In this document: positions 40,464 through 48,644 of the stretch, piece after piece
Position numbering within the stretch: position 1 is the first letter of the stretch
How the letters are laid out: each line of letters opens with the position of its first letter
NCBI RefSeq assembly: GCF_000711735.1
Contig: NZ_JONL01000001.1
Span: forward strand, 434,001-498,000
Origin: Maridesulfovibrio frigidus DSM 17176
GTDB taxonomy: Bacteria > Desulfobacterota > Desulfovibrionia > Desulfovibrionales > Desulfovibrionaceae
Direction of reading: 5' to 3'
DNA length: 64,000 bases
Translations under genes and position numbers: made by a program
The notes under the pieces: generated by a model
The model's input: only the letters and a program-made list of their open reading frames with translations
Databases searched by the model: none
Told to the model about the DNA's origin: nothing

Positions 40464-40494
40464 GAGCGCAACCCCATTGCGGGGGCTTGCGCTC
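40464..40494 (-). other. Hairpin between rplL and rpoB (attenuator or RNase III site)
   Basis: GAGCGCAA-CCCC pairs with GGGG-(GC)-TTGCGCTC around a 5-base loop. No T run follows on the minus strand, so it looks like the attenuation or processing element found at the rplL-rpoB border in Escherichia coli rather than a full terminator. Confidence 0.5.
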
Positions 40495-40523
40495 CTCTTG
40501 CATTGACAATGAATTTGCGTGAG

Positions 40524-40907
40524 CTATTTCATTTCAGCGTCAGCACCGGCTTCAGTAAGCTGCTTAAGAGCTTCTTCGGCTTCTGCTTTTTCTACGCCTT
40601 CTTTGATAGCTGTTGGAGCTTCATCAACTTTGCCCTTTGCTTCTTTCAGACCAAGGCCTGTTAGAGCGCGAACAGCTTTGATTACAGCAATCTTGTTTCC
40701 GCCAGCACCCTTAAGGATAACGTCGAATTCAGTCTGCTCTTCTTCTGCTGCGCCAGCGTCAGCGCCAGCTGCTGCTGCAACAACGCCTACTGGAGCTGCT
40801 GCGGATACACCGAATTTTTCTTCAAGTTCTTTAATGAACTCAGAAAGTTCGAGTACTGTCATGCTGGAAATAAAATCTACAACCTGGTCTTTTGTGATAT
40901 CTGCCAT
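40524..40907 (-). CDS. rplL: 50S ribosomal protein L7/L12
   Basis: The 127-residue protein has the dimerising N-terminal domain, an alanine-rich hinge ([18 protein letters not shown]) and a C-terminal domain with [15 protein letters not shown] that recruits translational GTPases. It is second in the rplJ-rplL pair and the only stalk protein encoded here. Confidence 0.97.
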   Translation of the reverse strand: MADITKDQVVDFISSMTVLELSEFIKELEEKFGVSAAAPVGVVAAAAGADAGAAEEEQTEFDVILKGAGGNKIAVIKAVRALTGLGLKEAKGKVDEAPTAIKEGVEKAEAEEALKQLTEAGADAEMK

Positions 40908-40951
40908 GGAAATTTCCTCCTGGGATTCTTTGAGTTGCCTTGACTCGGCGG

Positions 40952-41473
40952 TTATGCAGCTTCCTTCTGGTCCTTAACAGCTGTAAGAACATTCAGAAGT
41001 CCGCGAGGTACGTTTGCGAGTACTCTCACAAAGTTTGTGGGCACAGCATTCAGTGTGCCAAGAGCCTTACCTAATAACTCATCCTTGCTCGGAAGCTTGG
41101 AAAGAGCTTTTACGCCATCTTCGTCAAGATACTTGCCCTCAAGGGATGCAAAACGCATTTCGAAAGTTTTACTTTCTTTTGCAAATTCTGCAACAACCTT
41201 AGCTGCTGCAACAGGATCTTCATATCCAGTTACAATCGCACAGTTTTCCTTGAATTTATCGGCGAGAATACCGTGATCGGTACCCTCAAAAGCCAACCGG
41301 GCCAGAGTGTTCTTAACGACTTGGCAATCGACACCGACTTCTCTAAGTTTAGCGCGAAGATCAGTAAAATCTTCAACACCAAGACCTTTAAAGTCAGTAA
41401 CGATGGCAATGCTCGCCCTTTCAGCTACATCTTTGAGCTGATCAATAATCTGAGCTTTATCTTGCCTTTTCAC
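40952..41473 (-). CDS. rplJ: 50S ribosomal protein L10
   Basis: The 173-residue protein anchors L7/L12 to the ribosome. It contains [20 protein letters not shown] and [14 protein letters not shown], typical of L10. The GTG at 41473 is chosen as start because AGGAG lies 7 bases upstream and the product then matches the usual length; an upstream open stretch to 41512 has no ribosome site. L10-L7/L12 usually represses its own mRNA leader. Confidence 0.94.
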   Translation of the reverse strand: MKRQDKAQIIDQLKDVAERASIAIVTDFKGLGVEDFTDLRAKLREVGVDCQVVKNTLARLAFEGTDHGILADKFKENCAIVTGYEDPVAAAKVVAEFAKESKTFEMRFASLEGKYLDEDGVKALSKLPSKDELLGKALGTLNAVPTNFVRVLANVPRGLLNVLTAVKDQKEAA

Positions 41474-41585
41474 CTTAACACTCCTAATGATTTGACCCGG
41501 AAAGCAAGTCAAAGTGATGTCTCGGCAGGGTAATTAAGGGACCATCCCACCTGCTTTCTTCGACTAAACTTCCCGTGTATTTAAA

Positions 41586-41615
41586 CATCAAAAGCCGCCT
41601 GGGGCGGCATTGATG
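41586..41615 (-). other. Hairpin between rplA and rplJ
   Basis: CATCAA + GCCGCC arms pair with GGCGGC + TTGATG arms around a 3-base loop, two bases after the rplA stop. There is only a short T run inside the stem, so it may act as an attenuator or as part of the L10 leader that partly uncouples rplJL from rplKA. Confidence 0.5.
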
Positions 41616-41617
41616 AT

Positions 41618-42322
41618 TTAGGACTCTGCGTACTTTCTTGCAGAAAGTGGATCAACTTTAAAGCCGGGACCCATGGTAGTAGCTACTGCTACTGCTTTCA
41701 TGTAAGTTCCTTTCACTGAAGAAGGCTTAAGTTTGTTCACAGTTTCAAGCAAGGATTTAAAGTTCTCGAGGAGCTTGTCAGCGCCAAAAGAAACTTTTCC
41801 GATAGGAGCGTGAAGAACACCGGCCTTGTCGACCTTGAATTCTACGCGTCCAGCTTTAACTTCGCTTACTGCTTTAGTAACGTCGAAAGTTACGGTTCCA
41901 GTCTTAGCATTAGGCATCAGACCGCGAGGTCCAAGCACTCTACCAATGAGACCAACTTTGGCCATCATATCGGGAGTTGCAATGGCTTTATCGAAATCAA
42001 GCCAGCCTTCTTTGACCTTTTCAACCAAATCTTCGCCACCGACAAAGTCGGCACCAGCAGCTTTGGCTTCCGCTTCTTTTTCGCCGCTACAGAAGCAAGC
42101 TACGATTACTTCTTTTCCGAGACCGTTAGGCAGTGTTACTGCGCCACGAATCATCTGATCGGAATATTTAGGATCGACTCCAAGGTTGATAGCAATATCA
42201 ACAGTTTCGTCGAACTTGGCATACGCCTTTTCAACCGCAAGTTTAACAGCAGTTTCAACGGTTAACCCGGTGACTTCTGCGCCTTCGGCTGCTTTTCTGT
42301 ATTTTTTTCCGTGCTTAGGCAT
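41618..42322 (-). CDS. rplA: 50S ribosomal protein L1
   Basis: The 234-residue protein has [22 protein letters not shown] and the [18 protein letters not shown] block, both typical of L1, which forms the mobile stalk at the E site and represses the rplKA mRNA in many bacteria. It follows rplK by 16 bases. Confidence 0.97.
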   Translation of the reverse strand: MPKHGKKYRKAAEGAEVTGLTVETAVKLAVEKAYAKFDETVDIAINLGVDPKYSDQMIRGAVTLPNGLGKEVIVACFCSGEKEAEAKAAGADFVGGEDLVEKVKEGWLDFDKAIATPDMMAKVGLIGRVLGPRGLMPNAKTGTVTFDVTKAVSEVKAGRVEFKVDKAGVLHAPIGKVSFGADKLLENFKSLLETVNKLKPSSVKGTYMKAVAVATTMGPGFKVDPLSARKYAES

Positions 42323-42338
42323 GATCGTTTCCCCTCAC

Positions 42339-42764
42339 CTAGTCTGTGACTTCGATGCCCATACTGCGGGCTGTGCCCATGATGCTTTTCATAGCATTTT
42401 CAGTATTAGCAGCAGTCAAGTCAGGAGCTTTTAGCTTGGCAATTTCTTCTACCTGAGCTTTTGTTACTTTACCGACTTTGTTCTTGTTTGGCTCTCCGGA
42501 ACCCTTTGCGAGCTTTGCAGCTTTAAGCAATAATGTGGAAGCCGGAGGAGTCTTAGTAATGAAGGAAAAGGACCTGTCCTGATAGACAGTGATAATGACC
42601 GGAGTGATCATGCCCTTCTGATCCTGCGTTTTAGCGTTGAACGCTTTGCAGAATTCCATTATATTGACACCATGCTGACCTAGCGCAGGTCCGACCGGTG
42701 GGGACGGATTTGCTGATCCAGCAGGAATCTGAAGCTTAATTTTGCCTATTTCTTTCTTGGCCAT
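42339..42764 (-). CDS. rplK: 50S ribosomal protein L11
   Basis: The 141-residue protein has the proline-rich [21 protein letters not shown]-terminus and ends with [12 protein letters not shown], both standard for L11. It forms the GTPase-associated centre with 23S rRNA and is the thiostrepton-binding protein. Confidence 0.97.
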   Translation of the reverse strand: MAKKEIGKIKLQIPAGSANPSPPVGPALGQHGVNIMEFCKAFNAKTQDQKGMITPVIITVYQDRSFSFITKTPPASTLLLKAAKLAKGSGEPNKNKVGKVTKAQVEEIAKLKAPDLTAANTENAMKSIMGTARSMGIEVTD

Positions 42765-42836
42765 CGCTTTATGTCCTATATAAAAATTCAGTGAGGGTGC
42801 TCACTGTCGGAATGAATATGTTGCAGTACTGTCTGA

Positions 42837-43397
42837 TTACCCTTTAGCAACTTGAACAAAGTCAAGTTCCACAGGGGTCTGGCGGCCGAAAATGGATACA
42901 GACACGCGAAGCTTACCTTTATCGTAGTTGACATCTTCTACGAGGCCATTGAAACCGCTGAATGGTCCATCAATAACCCGGACATCATCGCCCCGATCAA
43001 AGTTGAACTTGGGTCTCGGCTGTTCCTGACGGTCTTCCATCAGGCTCAGGATTTTAGCTGCTTCACTGTCACGCATTGGAGTCGGGCGGTTTTTGCCACC
43101 GATGAATCCAGTTACGCGTGGGATAGATTGGATGAGATGCCACGACTCATCTTCCATGACCATTTTGATCATGACGTAACCCGGATAAAATTTCCGAGTA
43201 GACGTTCTTTTTTCCCCTTTGACCAACTCGACGACCTTTTCCGTGGGAACGACAACTTCTTCGATCAGTTCATTGTCCTGACCAATTCTCATCATTTCAC
43301 GGACAGTCTGCTCTACCCGTTGTTCATATCCTGAATAGACATGAACTATATACCAACGGGCTTTTCTTCCCTGAGGTTTTTCAGCGTCTTCGTTCAT
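42837..43397 (-). CDS. nusG: Transcription antitermination/elongation factor NusG
   Basis: The 186-residue protein has the NGN domain (WYIVHVYSGYEQRVEQTVRE, PGYVMIKMVMEDESWHLIQ) and a C-terminal KOW domain (DGPFSGFNGLVEDVNYDKGKL-like, starting GDDVRVIDGPFSGF). It binds polymerase and couples it to Rho or S10. The ATG at 43397 is chosen because the 15 preceding codons overlap secE and lack a ribosome site. It follows secE closely. Confidence 0.95.
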   Translation of the reverse strand: MNEDAEKPQGRKARWYIVHVYSGYEQRVEQTVREMMRIGQDNELIEEVVVPTEKVVELVKGEKRTSTRKFYPGYVMIKMVMEDESWHLIQSIPRVTGFIGGKNRPTPMRDSEAAKILSLMEDRQEQPRPKFNFDRGDDVRVIDGPFSGFNGLVEDVNYDKGKLRVSVSIFGRQTPVELDFVQVAKG

Positions 43398-43422
43398 GAG
43401 GCTTTCTGTGGTTTGAGTTGAT

Positions 43423-43677
43423 TTAAGATAAGATAGCCTCAACCATTTTGGTGAGACCTAGGTCAACAACACCCAGAAAAAGCGACATTACTACGACGAG
43501 GACCAAGACAGCGGTACAGGTCTGAATAGTCTCTTTCTGAGTAGGCCATACGACCTTCTTCATCTCGACCTTTGATTGCTCTAGAAATTCGACAAATTCA
43601 CTAATCTTGCCAGCCATTCCTTTAGCTTCATCTTTGGTCTGCTGAGATCCCGCACTTTTATTTCTTTTCTTGGCCAT
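43423..43677 (-). CDS. secE: Preprotein translocase subunit SecE
   Basis: The 84-residue protein has a charged N-terminus, the conserved amphipathic segment FLEQSKVEMKKVVWPTQKET and one C-terminal membrane helix, so it is the short SecE form. The ATG at 43677 follows a GGGA ribosome site; a TTG four codons earlier is an alternative. It lies between tRNA-Trp and nusG. Confidence 0.95.
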   Translation of the reverse strand: MAKKRNKSAGSQQTKDEAKGMAGKISEFVEFLEQSKVEMKKVVWPTQKETIQTCTAVLVLVVVMSLFLGVVDLGLTKMVEAILS

Positions 43678-43696
43678 ATTGATTCCCAAAATGAAG

Positions 43697-43773
43697 TGGC
43701 AGGCCAGGAGGGATTCGAACCCCCAGCATCCGGTTTTGGAGACCGGCGTTCTAGCCGTTGGAACTACTGGCCT
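43697..43773 (-). tRNA. tRNA-Trp (anticodon CCA)
   Basis: A full cloverleaf is visible: acceptor arms AGGCCAG and CTGGCCT, an anticodon arm CCGGT/ACCGG with CCA in the loop, a T arm with GGTTCGAATCC, discriminator G and an encoded CCA end. It lies between rpmG and secE, its usual place in Desulfovibrio and many other bacteria. Confidence 0.97.
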
Positions 43774-43788
43774 GCGTTTTTATAGAAT

Positions 43789-43938
43789 CTACTTAGTTTC
43801 TTTATGAAGAGTATGCTTCTTATCAAAAGGGCAATACTTATTCAATTCGATACGTCCAGTAGTGTTCTTTTTATTCTTCATCGTCGAATAGTTACGACGT
43901 TTACACTCGGTACACTGCATCAGAACTTTGACACGCAT
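43789..43938 (-). CDS. rpmG: 50S ribosomal protein L33
   Basis: The 49-residue protein reads [20 protein letters not shown] and ends [16 protein letters not shown]. It keeps CxxC and a third cysteine, but the fourth zinc ligand is replaced (CPFD), as in some Desulfovibrio L33 proteins. It lies 6 bases after tuf and before tRNA-Trp. Confidence 0.94.
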   Translation of the reverse strand: MRVKVLMQCTECKRRNYSTMKNKKNTTGRIELNKYCPFDKKHTLHKETK

Positions 43939-43944
43939 GATGTC

Positions 43945-45138
43945 TTACTCCATGATCTCAGTTACAACCCCGGCACCAACGGTGCGGCCACCTTCGCGAA
44001 TAGCGAAACGTAGTCCTGGATCCATACCAATTGGGTTGATCATTTCAACATTAAATGTTGCGTTGTCACCCGGCATTACCATTTCCACGCCTTCTTCCAA
44101 TGTTACGATACCAGTGATATCGGTAGTACGGAAGTAGAACTGTGGACGGTATCCAGAGAAGAAAGGTGTATGGCGTCCGCCCTCGTCTTTATTAAGAACG
44201 TAGACTTCAGCTTTGAATTTGGTGTGAGGTTTGATGGAACCTGGAGCAGCAAGAACCTGTCCACGTTCAACATCTTCACGCTTAACTCCGCGAAGGAGAA
44301 CACCAACGTTATCGCCAGCCTGACCCTGGTCAAGTAGCTTACGGAACATTTCAACACCAGTACAAGTAGTCTTGACGGTGTCTTTGATTCCAACGATTTC
44401 AACTTCTTCACCAACTTTGACGATTCCGCGTTCTACACGACCGGTAACAACTGTACCACGTCCTGAGATGGAGAAAACATCTTCAATTGGCATAAGGAAA
44501 GGTCTATCGATGTCGCGCTCTGGCTCTTCGATGTAAGTATCACAAGCTTCGAGAAGCGCGAGGATAGGCTTAGCATCGTCGTCGCCTGCACTGTCAGCTT
44601 CAAGAGCTTTAAGAGCAGAACCCTGAATGACTGGAAGGTCATCGCCAGGATATTCGTACATAGAAAGAAGTTCACGAACTTCCATTTCTACGAGTTCGAG
44701 TAATTCTTCGTCGTCAACCATGTCACATTTGTTCATGAAGACAACAACGAAAGGTACGCCAACCTGACGAGCAAGCAAGATGTGCTCACGAGTCTGAGGC
44801 ATAGGACCATCAGTAGCAGCAACAACGAGGATTGCTCCGTCCATCTGTGCTGCACCAGTAATCATATTCTTGATGTAATCAGCATGACCAGGACAGTCAA
44901 CGTGTGCGTAATGACGATTAGCAGTTTCGTATTCTACATGAGCTGTAGCAATAGTAATTCCGCGTTCTTTTTCTTCTGGTGCTTTGTCGATTTCGTCGAA
45001 TGCGACGTATTCGCCATTACCTGCAAGAAAAGCAACCTTGGTGATTGCAGCAGTAAGAGTAGTCTTACCATGGTCAATGTGACCGATTGTGCCGATATTA
45101 ACATGAGGCTTTTTGCGTTCGAATTTCGCTTTTCCCAT
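43945..45138 (-). CDS. tuf: Translation elongation factor Tu
   Basis: The 397-residue GTPase delivers aminoacyl-tRNA to the ribosome. It has [36 protein letters not shown] and [20 protein letters not shown]. The gene follows four tRNA genes, the classic tufB-type context. It is the only tuf in the window. Confidence 0.97.
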   Translation of the reverse strand: MGKAKFERKKPHVNIGTIGHIDHGKTTLTAAITKVAFLAGNGEYVAFDEIDKAPEEKERGITIATAHVEYETANRHYAHVDCPGHADYIKNMITGAAQMDGAILVVAATDGPMPQTREHILLARQVGVPFVVVFMNKCDMVDDEELLELVEMEVRELLSMYEYPGDDLPVIQGSALKALEADSAGDDDAKPILALLEACDTYIEEPERDIDRPFLMPIEDVFSISGRGTVVTGRVERGIVKVGEEVEIVGIKDTVKTTCTGVEMFRKLLDQGQAGDNVGVLLRGVKREDVERGQVLAAPGSIKPHTKFKAEVYVLNKDEGGRHTPFFSGYRPQFYFRTTDITGIVTLEEGVEMVMPGDNATFNVEMINPIGMDPGLRFAIREGGRTVGAGVVTEIME

Positions 45139-45209
45139 GATAAATCCCCCTAAATTTTCGTTCAGCGGAGTGCTGATTTAAAGCGTTCAAAGGTCATTAA
45201 ATAAATGTA

Positions 45210-45285
45210 TGGAGCCCACGACCGGACTTGAACCGGAGACCTCTTACTTACCAAGCAAGTGCTCTACCGACTGAGCTACGTGGGC
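45210..45285 (-). tRNA. tRNA-Thr (anticodon GGT)
   Basis: The acceptor arms GCCCACG/CGTGGGC, a seven-base anticodon loop TTGGTAA and a T arm with GGTTCAAGTCC are present, with an encoded CCA. It reads ACC and ACU codons and lies directly before tuf. Confidence 0.96.
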
Positions 45286-45333
45286 TTCTATTAAACGCGC
45301 AGGTGGACTGGGTGGGGAGGTAATTTTCAGAAA

Positions 45334-45409
45334 TGGAGCGGGAAACGAGATTCGAACTCGCAACCCTCAGCTTGGAAGGCTGATGCTCTAGCCGTTGAGC
45401 TATTCCCGC
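45334..45409 (-). tRNA. tRNA-Gly (anticodon TCC)
   Basis: Acceptor arms GCGGGAA/TTCCCGC, an anticodon loop TTCCAAG and a T arm with AGTTCGAATCT are present, with discriminator T and an encoded CCA end. It reads GGA and GGG codons. Confidence 0.96.
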
Positions 45410-45468
45410 TCTTTGTCCGTAGTTACACAACAGGTCTCCCTGTCTCCTACAGCGCGATTATCTAATAG

Positions 45469-45553
45469 TGGTGGTGGGGGGAGGATTCGAACCTCCGAAG
45501 GCGATGCCGACAGATTTACAGTCTGTTCCCTTTGGCCACTCGGGAACCCCACC
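45469..45553 (-). tRNA. tRNA-Tyr (anticodon GTA)
   Basis: Acceptor arms GGTGGGG/CCCCACC, anticodon arm CAGACTGTAAATCTG with GTA in the loop, and a long variable arm place it among class II tRNAs, as expected for bacterial tRNA-Tyr. The CCA end is encoded. Confidence 0.96.
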
Positions 45554-45581
45554 ACTATATTTTAACCGTTACTTCATTAAA

Positions 45582-45657
45582 TGGAGCTGGCGATGGGACT
45601 TGAACCCGCAACCTGCTGATTACAAATCAGCTGCTCTACCAATTGAGCTACGCCAGC
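45582..45657 (-). tRNA. tRNA-Thr (anticodon TGT)
   Basis: Acceptor arms GCTGGCG/CGCCAGC, anticodon loop TTTGTAA and a GGTTCAAGTCC T arm are present, with an encoded CCA. It is the first gene of the tRNA-tuf transcript and reads ACA and ACG codons. Confidence 0.96.
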
Positions 45658-46594
45658 ACATTTAACGAGCGACCTAACTACATGTTCTTTTTCGAGATTG
45701 CAAGCATTTTCTGAAAGTTTATTTCCTTTTCAGGAAGTTTGTTTTCATCGAAGTGCAATGTGAAAAATTTGAATGAACATGTGTTTTGCCGAAGCAACGA
45801 AAAGGGTTCTGACGTAAACTACGAGTTTCGTCAACACCTTTTTAAGTTTTTTAACAACTTTTCTAAAAAAAATTTTACCCCTCACGTTCACAACACCATA
45901 TAAACATCTAATTTAATTTACTAAACACTCAAAACAGTGTTTTTCCCGTAAAAACAACTTTCTTAGGATTCCTCAAGAAAGCATACCCTTTGTGTAACTC
46001 TAATACCCTATTATACTTCTTATATTCTTAAAAAACACTAATCTTATTTTTCACATTCTACTCCTTTTGCCCTTTAAGCCATCAATTAATCGTCCCACAA
46101 TCCCCTGTAGATCCTAAAAAACTATGAACCACTTACCTATAAACTATTTGCACGGTTTCTAAATTAGAATCCTCTACGGGCTTTCTTTAAGTTCGGACCT
46201 TATCTTTATAGATACCTTTGCTTAATGCTATTTAATATTAACAGTCTAAGCCTAGAATCATTTATATTTTGACCAATACATTCAAGACGAGATTAAAAGT
46301 TGCAGAACATGGCAAGTAACAAGTAAAGAACTACATCAGCTACGATTCCATCAATACAAATCAATGATATCAAGAAATAGGAATCCTCATTCTTCTAAAA
46401 ATATAGGCCGAATCATACAACACGTTTAGAAGAATGGAGTCTAAGAAGAGATTCTTTTTTCCGTTCACTTGTGTCAGAAATACCTGCTTAAAACCGGCAA
46501 ACTTTGACTTTAAGCATTTTTGGTCGTATTGAATGCTCCCTTAAGGAAATGAATCCTTGCTTACAAAAATGATAATTATTTCAGGTAAAATTAA
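45658..46594. other. AT-rich intergenic region between the tRNA cluster and dus
   Basis: This 937-base gap separates divergent transcription units. It has no open frame with coding character. The right part holds a perfect 12-base inverted repeat (CATTCTTCTAAA at 46388-46399 and TTTAGAAGAATG at 46425-46436, 25-base loop). The left edge holds the tRNA-tuf promoter; its AT-rich upstream DNA could be an UP-element or activator region for that strong operon. No tRNA, repeat array or mobile element was seen. Confidence 0.5.
45675..45703 (-). promoter_or_regulatory. Candidate promoter of the tRNA-tuf operon
   Basis: On the minus strand TTGCAA (45703-45698) is followed after 17 bases by TAGTTA (45680-45675), with a GC-rich stretch (GGTCGC) near the start point as is common for stable-RNA promoters. 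Transcription would begin a few bases before the first tRNA. Confidence 0.4.
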
Positions 46595-47560
46595 ATGAAT
46601 TTACTTCCTATACATCCCAAAAAACCGTGGCTGGCTCCCCTAGCAGGATATTCAGACCTCCCATTCCGTATGCTTTGCCGTAAAAGAGGCTGCGCTGTAG
46701 CCTGTACCGAGATGATCAGTGTGAAAGGGCTTAAATATAATGGTAATGGCACTAAATGCCTACTTGCAACCTGCCCTGAGGATGAACCTCTGGTTGTGCA
46801 GCTTTTTGGAGGTGATCCTCAAGACTACCTTGATACCATGCCTGAACTGATTGAACAGGGACATACCTTCTTTGATTTGAACTCAGGCTGTCCTGTTAAG
46901 AAAGTCCTTAAAGCAGGCGGAGGCTCCGCGCTCCTCCTTGAGCCTGACAGACTAGTTGAAACTGCTGCCAACATGGTAAAAGTCGCAGGAGAAGGCCGTG
47001 TAGGCGTTAAAATACGGTTAGGATTCATGTCTGGCGAAGATAATTACATTGAAGTGGCTAAACGCCTTGAAGATGCAGGTGTTGCTTGGGTGACTCTTCA
47101 CCCGAGATATGCAAAGCAAATGTTCTCAGGAACTGCAGACTGGTCTAAACTTGCCATCCTCAAAAAGAACGTCTCCATACCTGTAATAGGAAGCGGAGAC
47201 CTATTTACAGCTGAAGATGGGGTTAGATGCATAGAACAGACAGGCATAGACGGCATCATGTTCGCCAGAGGAGCACTCTTCGACCCTGCTATTTTTTCGC
47301 ATTACCTCAAATTAATTGATGACCCAAACTGTGACGCCCTACCTGCGTTCGACCTAGGGCTGACCATGGAAGAGCATATTCTTTCATGCCGAGAATTCGA
47401 TGACAGCAATAGCTCGTTTAGAAAAATACGTTCAATACTCCCCCGCTATGCTAAAGGACTTAATGGTATCAGGGCAATCCGAGGCAGTATAACCCAATGC
47501 AAAGACTGGGAAGAACTACTTGAATCTGCGCGTAAAATATCTCATTTAATTAATAATTAA
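46595..47560 (+). CDS. tRNA-dihydrouridine synthase (DusB-like)
   Basis: The 321-residue flavoenzyme reduces uridines in the tRNA D-loop. The N-terminus LAPLAGYSDLPFRMLCRK-like (APLAGYSDLPFRML) and the active-site segment DLNSGCPVKKVLKAGGGSAL, with the catalytic cysteine near residue 100, define the Dus family. HPRYAKQMFSGTADW and the GIDGIMFARGALFDP segment are also standard. It seems to be in a single-gene unit: 114 bases separate it from cheV. Confidence 0.92.
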   Translation: MNLLPIHPKKPWLAPLAGYSDLPFRMLCRKRGCAVACTEMISVKGLKYNGNGTKCLLATCPEDEPLVVQLFGGDPQDYLDTMPELIEQGHTFFDLNSGCPVKKVLKAGGGSALLLEPDRLVETAANMVKVAGEGRVGVKIRLGFMSGEDNYIEVAKRLEDAGVAWVTLHPRYAKQMFSGTADWSKLAILKKNVSIPVIGSGDLFTAEDGVRCIEQTGIDGIMFARGALFDPAIFSHYLKLIDDPNCDALPAFDLGLTMEEHILSCREFDDSNSSFRKIRSILPRYAKGLNGIRAIRGSITQCKDWEELLESARKISHLINN

Positions 47561-47598
47561 GATATTTTGATTAATTTGCTATTAATTTTCACCCTATG

Positions 47599-47628
47599 TT
47601 GACGATTAGTCACATGTAAGGGTATTAT
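47599..47628 (+). promoter_or_regulatory. Sigma70-type promoter of the first cheV gene
   Basis: TTGACG (47599-47604) and TATTAT (47623-47628) are 18 bases apart, 47 bases before the cheV start. No sigma54 or sigma28 box was seen here. Confidence 0.5.
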
Positions 47629-47674
47629 ATTTCTTGAAATCTTAAATTCGATCAGACTTTTACCGGAGACCACT

Positions 47675-48625
47675 ATGTCATCCCAGACCGATATTCTACT
47701 TGAAGCAGGAACCAACGAACTTGAAATTGTTGAATTCTGGCTTGAAGAAGGCCCCCAAGAAGAAGATGAAGGCAACTACCATGGATTCTATGGAGTAAAT
47801 GTTGCTAAGGTTCTGGAAATCATAAGAATGCCGGACAAAATCACTCACCTTCCCAAGGTCGCACACCCAGCCATCATGGGAACCTTTAATCTTCGCAACA
47901 AGGTAATCCCCCTTGTCGACCTAAGTTACTGGCTAAAAAAAGATAGAGTCGAATCTGAACCGCCTAAAGTAATTGTCACCGAATTTAATAATGTCTCCTC
48001 CGCTTTTTTGGTTTCCGGAGTTACAAGAATTCACCGTATTAGCTGGGAAAAAGTTGAAGCTCCTTCTGATTATGTATCAGCTCTTTCCGCAGACTCAATT
48101 ACAGGTGTCGTTAAATTTGATGACCGCATTTCACTAATACTCGATCTGGAAAAAATTGTAGCAGAACTAAATCCGGCTCTCGGCCTTCAACTGGATGACT
48201 CCATTGATTGGGACGTAACTGGCGGGTATAGAGCATTAATAGCTGATGACTCAACTCTTATCCGTGAGATGTTGAATGAGCTTCTCGTAAGAGCTAAATT
48301 TGTAGTAGATTCGGCGAGAACAGGACGTGAGTGCTGGGAAAAGCTTCTTGAATATAAGAAAAAAGCTCTCGCCCAAAAAATACCAGTCACGGATTTAATC
48401 AATGTGGTAGTCTCTGATATCGAAATGCCAGTCATGGACGGACACAATCTTACCAAAAGAATTAAAAGCGATCCGATTCTAAAAGAACTGCCCGTAATTC
48501 TCTTTTCATCTATTATTACAGATAAACTCCGTCACAAAGGCGAGTCTGTCGGCGCTGACGACCAGATTTCTAAGCCGGAAGTAACCCAACTAGCCAAGCG
48601 GGCCATTGCCCTGATTCAAAAATAA
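47675..48625 (+). CDS. cheV: Chemotaxis protein CheV (CheW-REC fusion)
   Basis: The 316-residue protein joins an N-terminal CheW-like coupling domain (about residues 1-170) with a C-terminal response regulator receiver. The phospho-acceptor is Asp248 in VVVSDIEMPVMDG; the acidic pair is ADDS and the lysine in ISKPE. CheV links receptors to the kinase CheA and its phosphorylation is thought to adjust adaptation. CGGAG lies 6 bases before the ATG. A second cheV lies 6 kb away. Confidence 0.93.
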   Translation: MSSQTDILLEAGTNELEIVEFWLEEGPQEEDEGNYHGFYGVNVAKVLEIIRMPDKITHLPKVAHPAIMGTFNLRNKVIPLVDLSYWLKKDRVESEPPKVIVTEFNNVSSAFLVSGVTRIHRISWEKVEAPSDYVSALSADSITGVVKFDDRISLILDLEKIVAELNPALGLQLDDSIDWDVTGGYRALIADDSTLIREMLNELLVRAKFVVDSARTGRECWEKLLEYKKKALAQKIPVTDLINVVVSDIEMPVMDGHNLTKRIKSDPILKELPVILFSSIITDKLRHKGESVGADDQISKPEVTQLAKRAIALIQK

Positions 48626-48644
48626 GTTCCTTTGGAATCAACCT

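Noticed and set aside
46388-46436. Terminator reading of the 12-base inverted repeat
   Set aside because: The 25-base loop and the lack of a T run make it unsuitable, and no gene ends into it.
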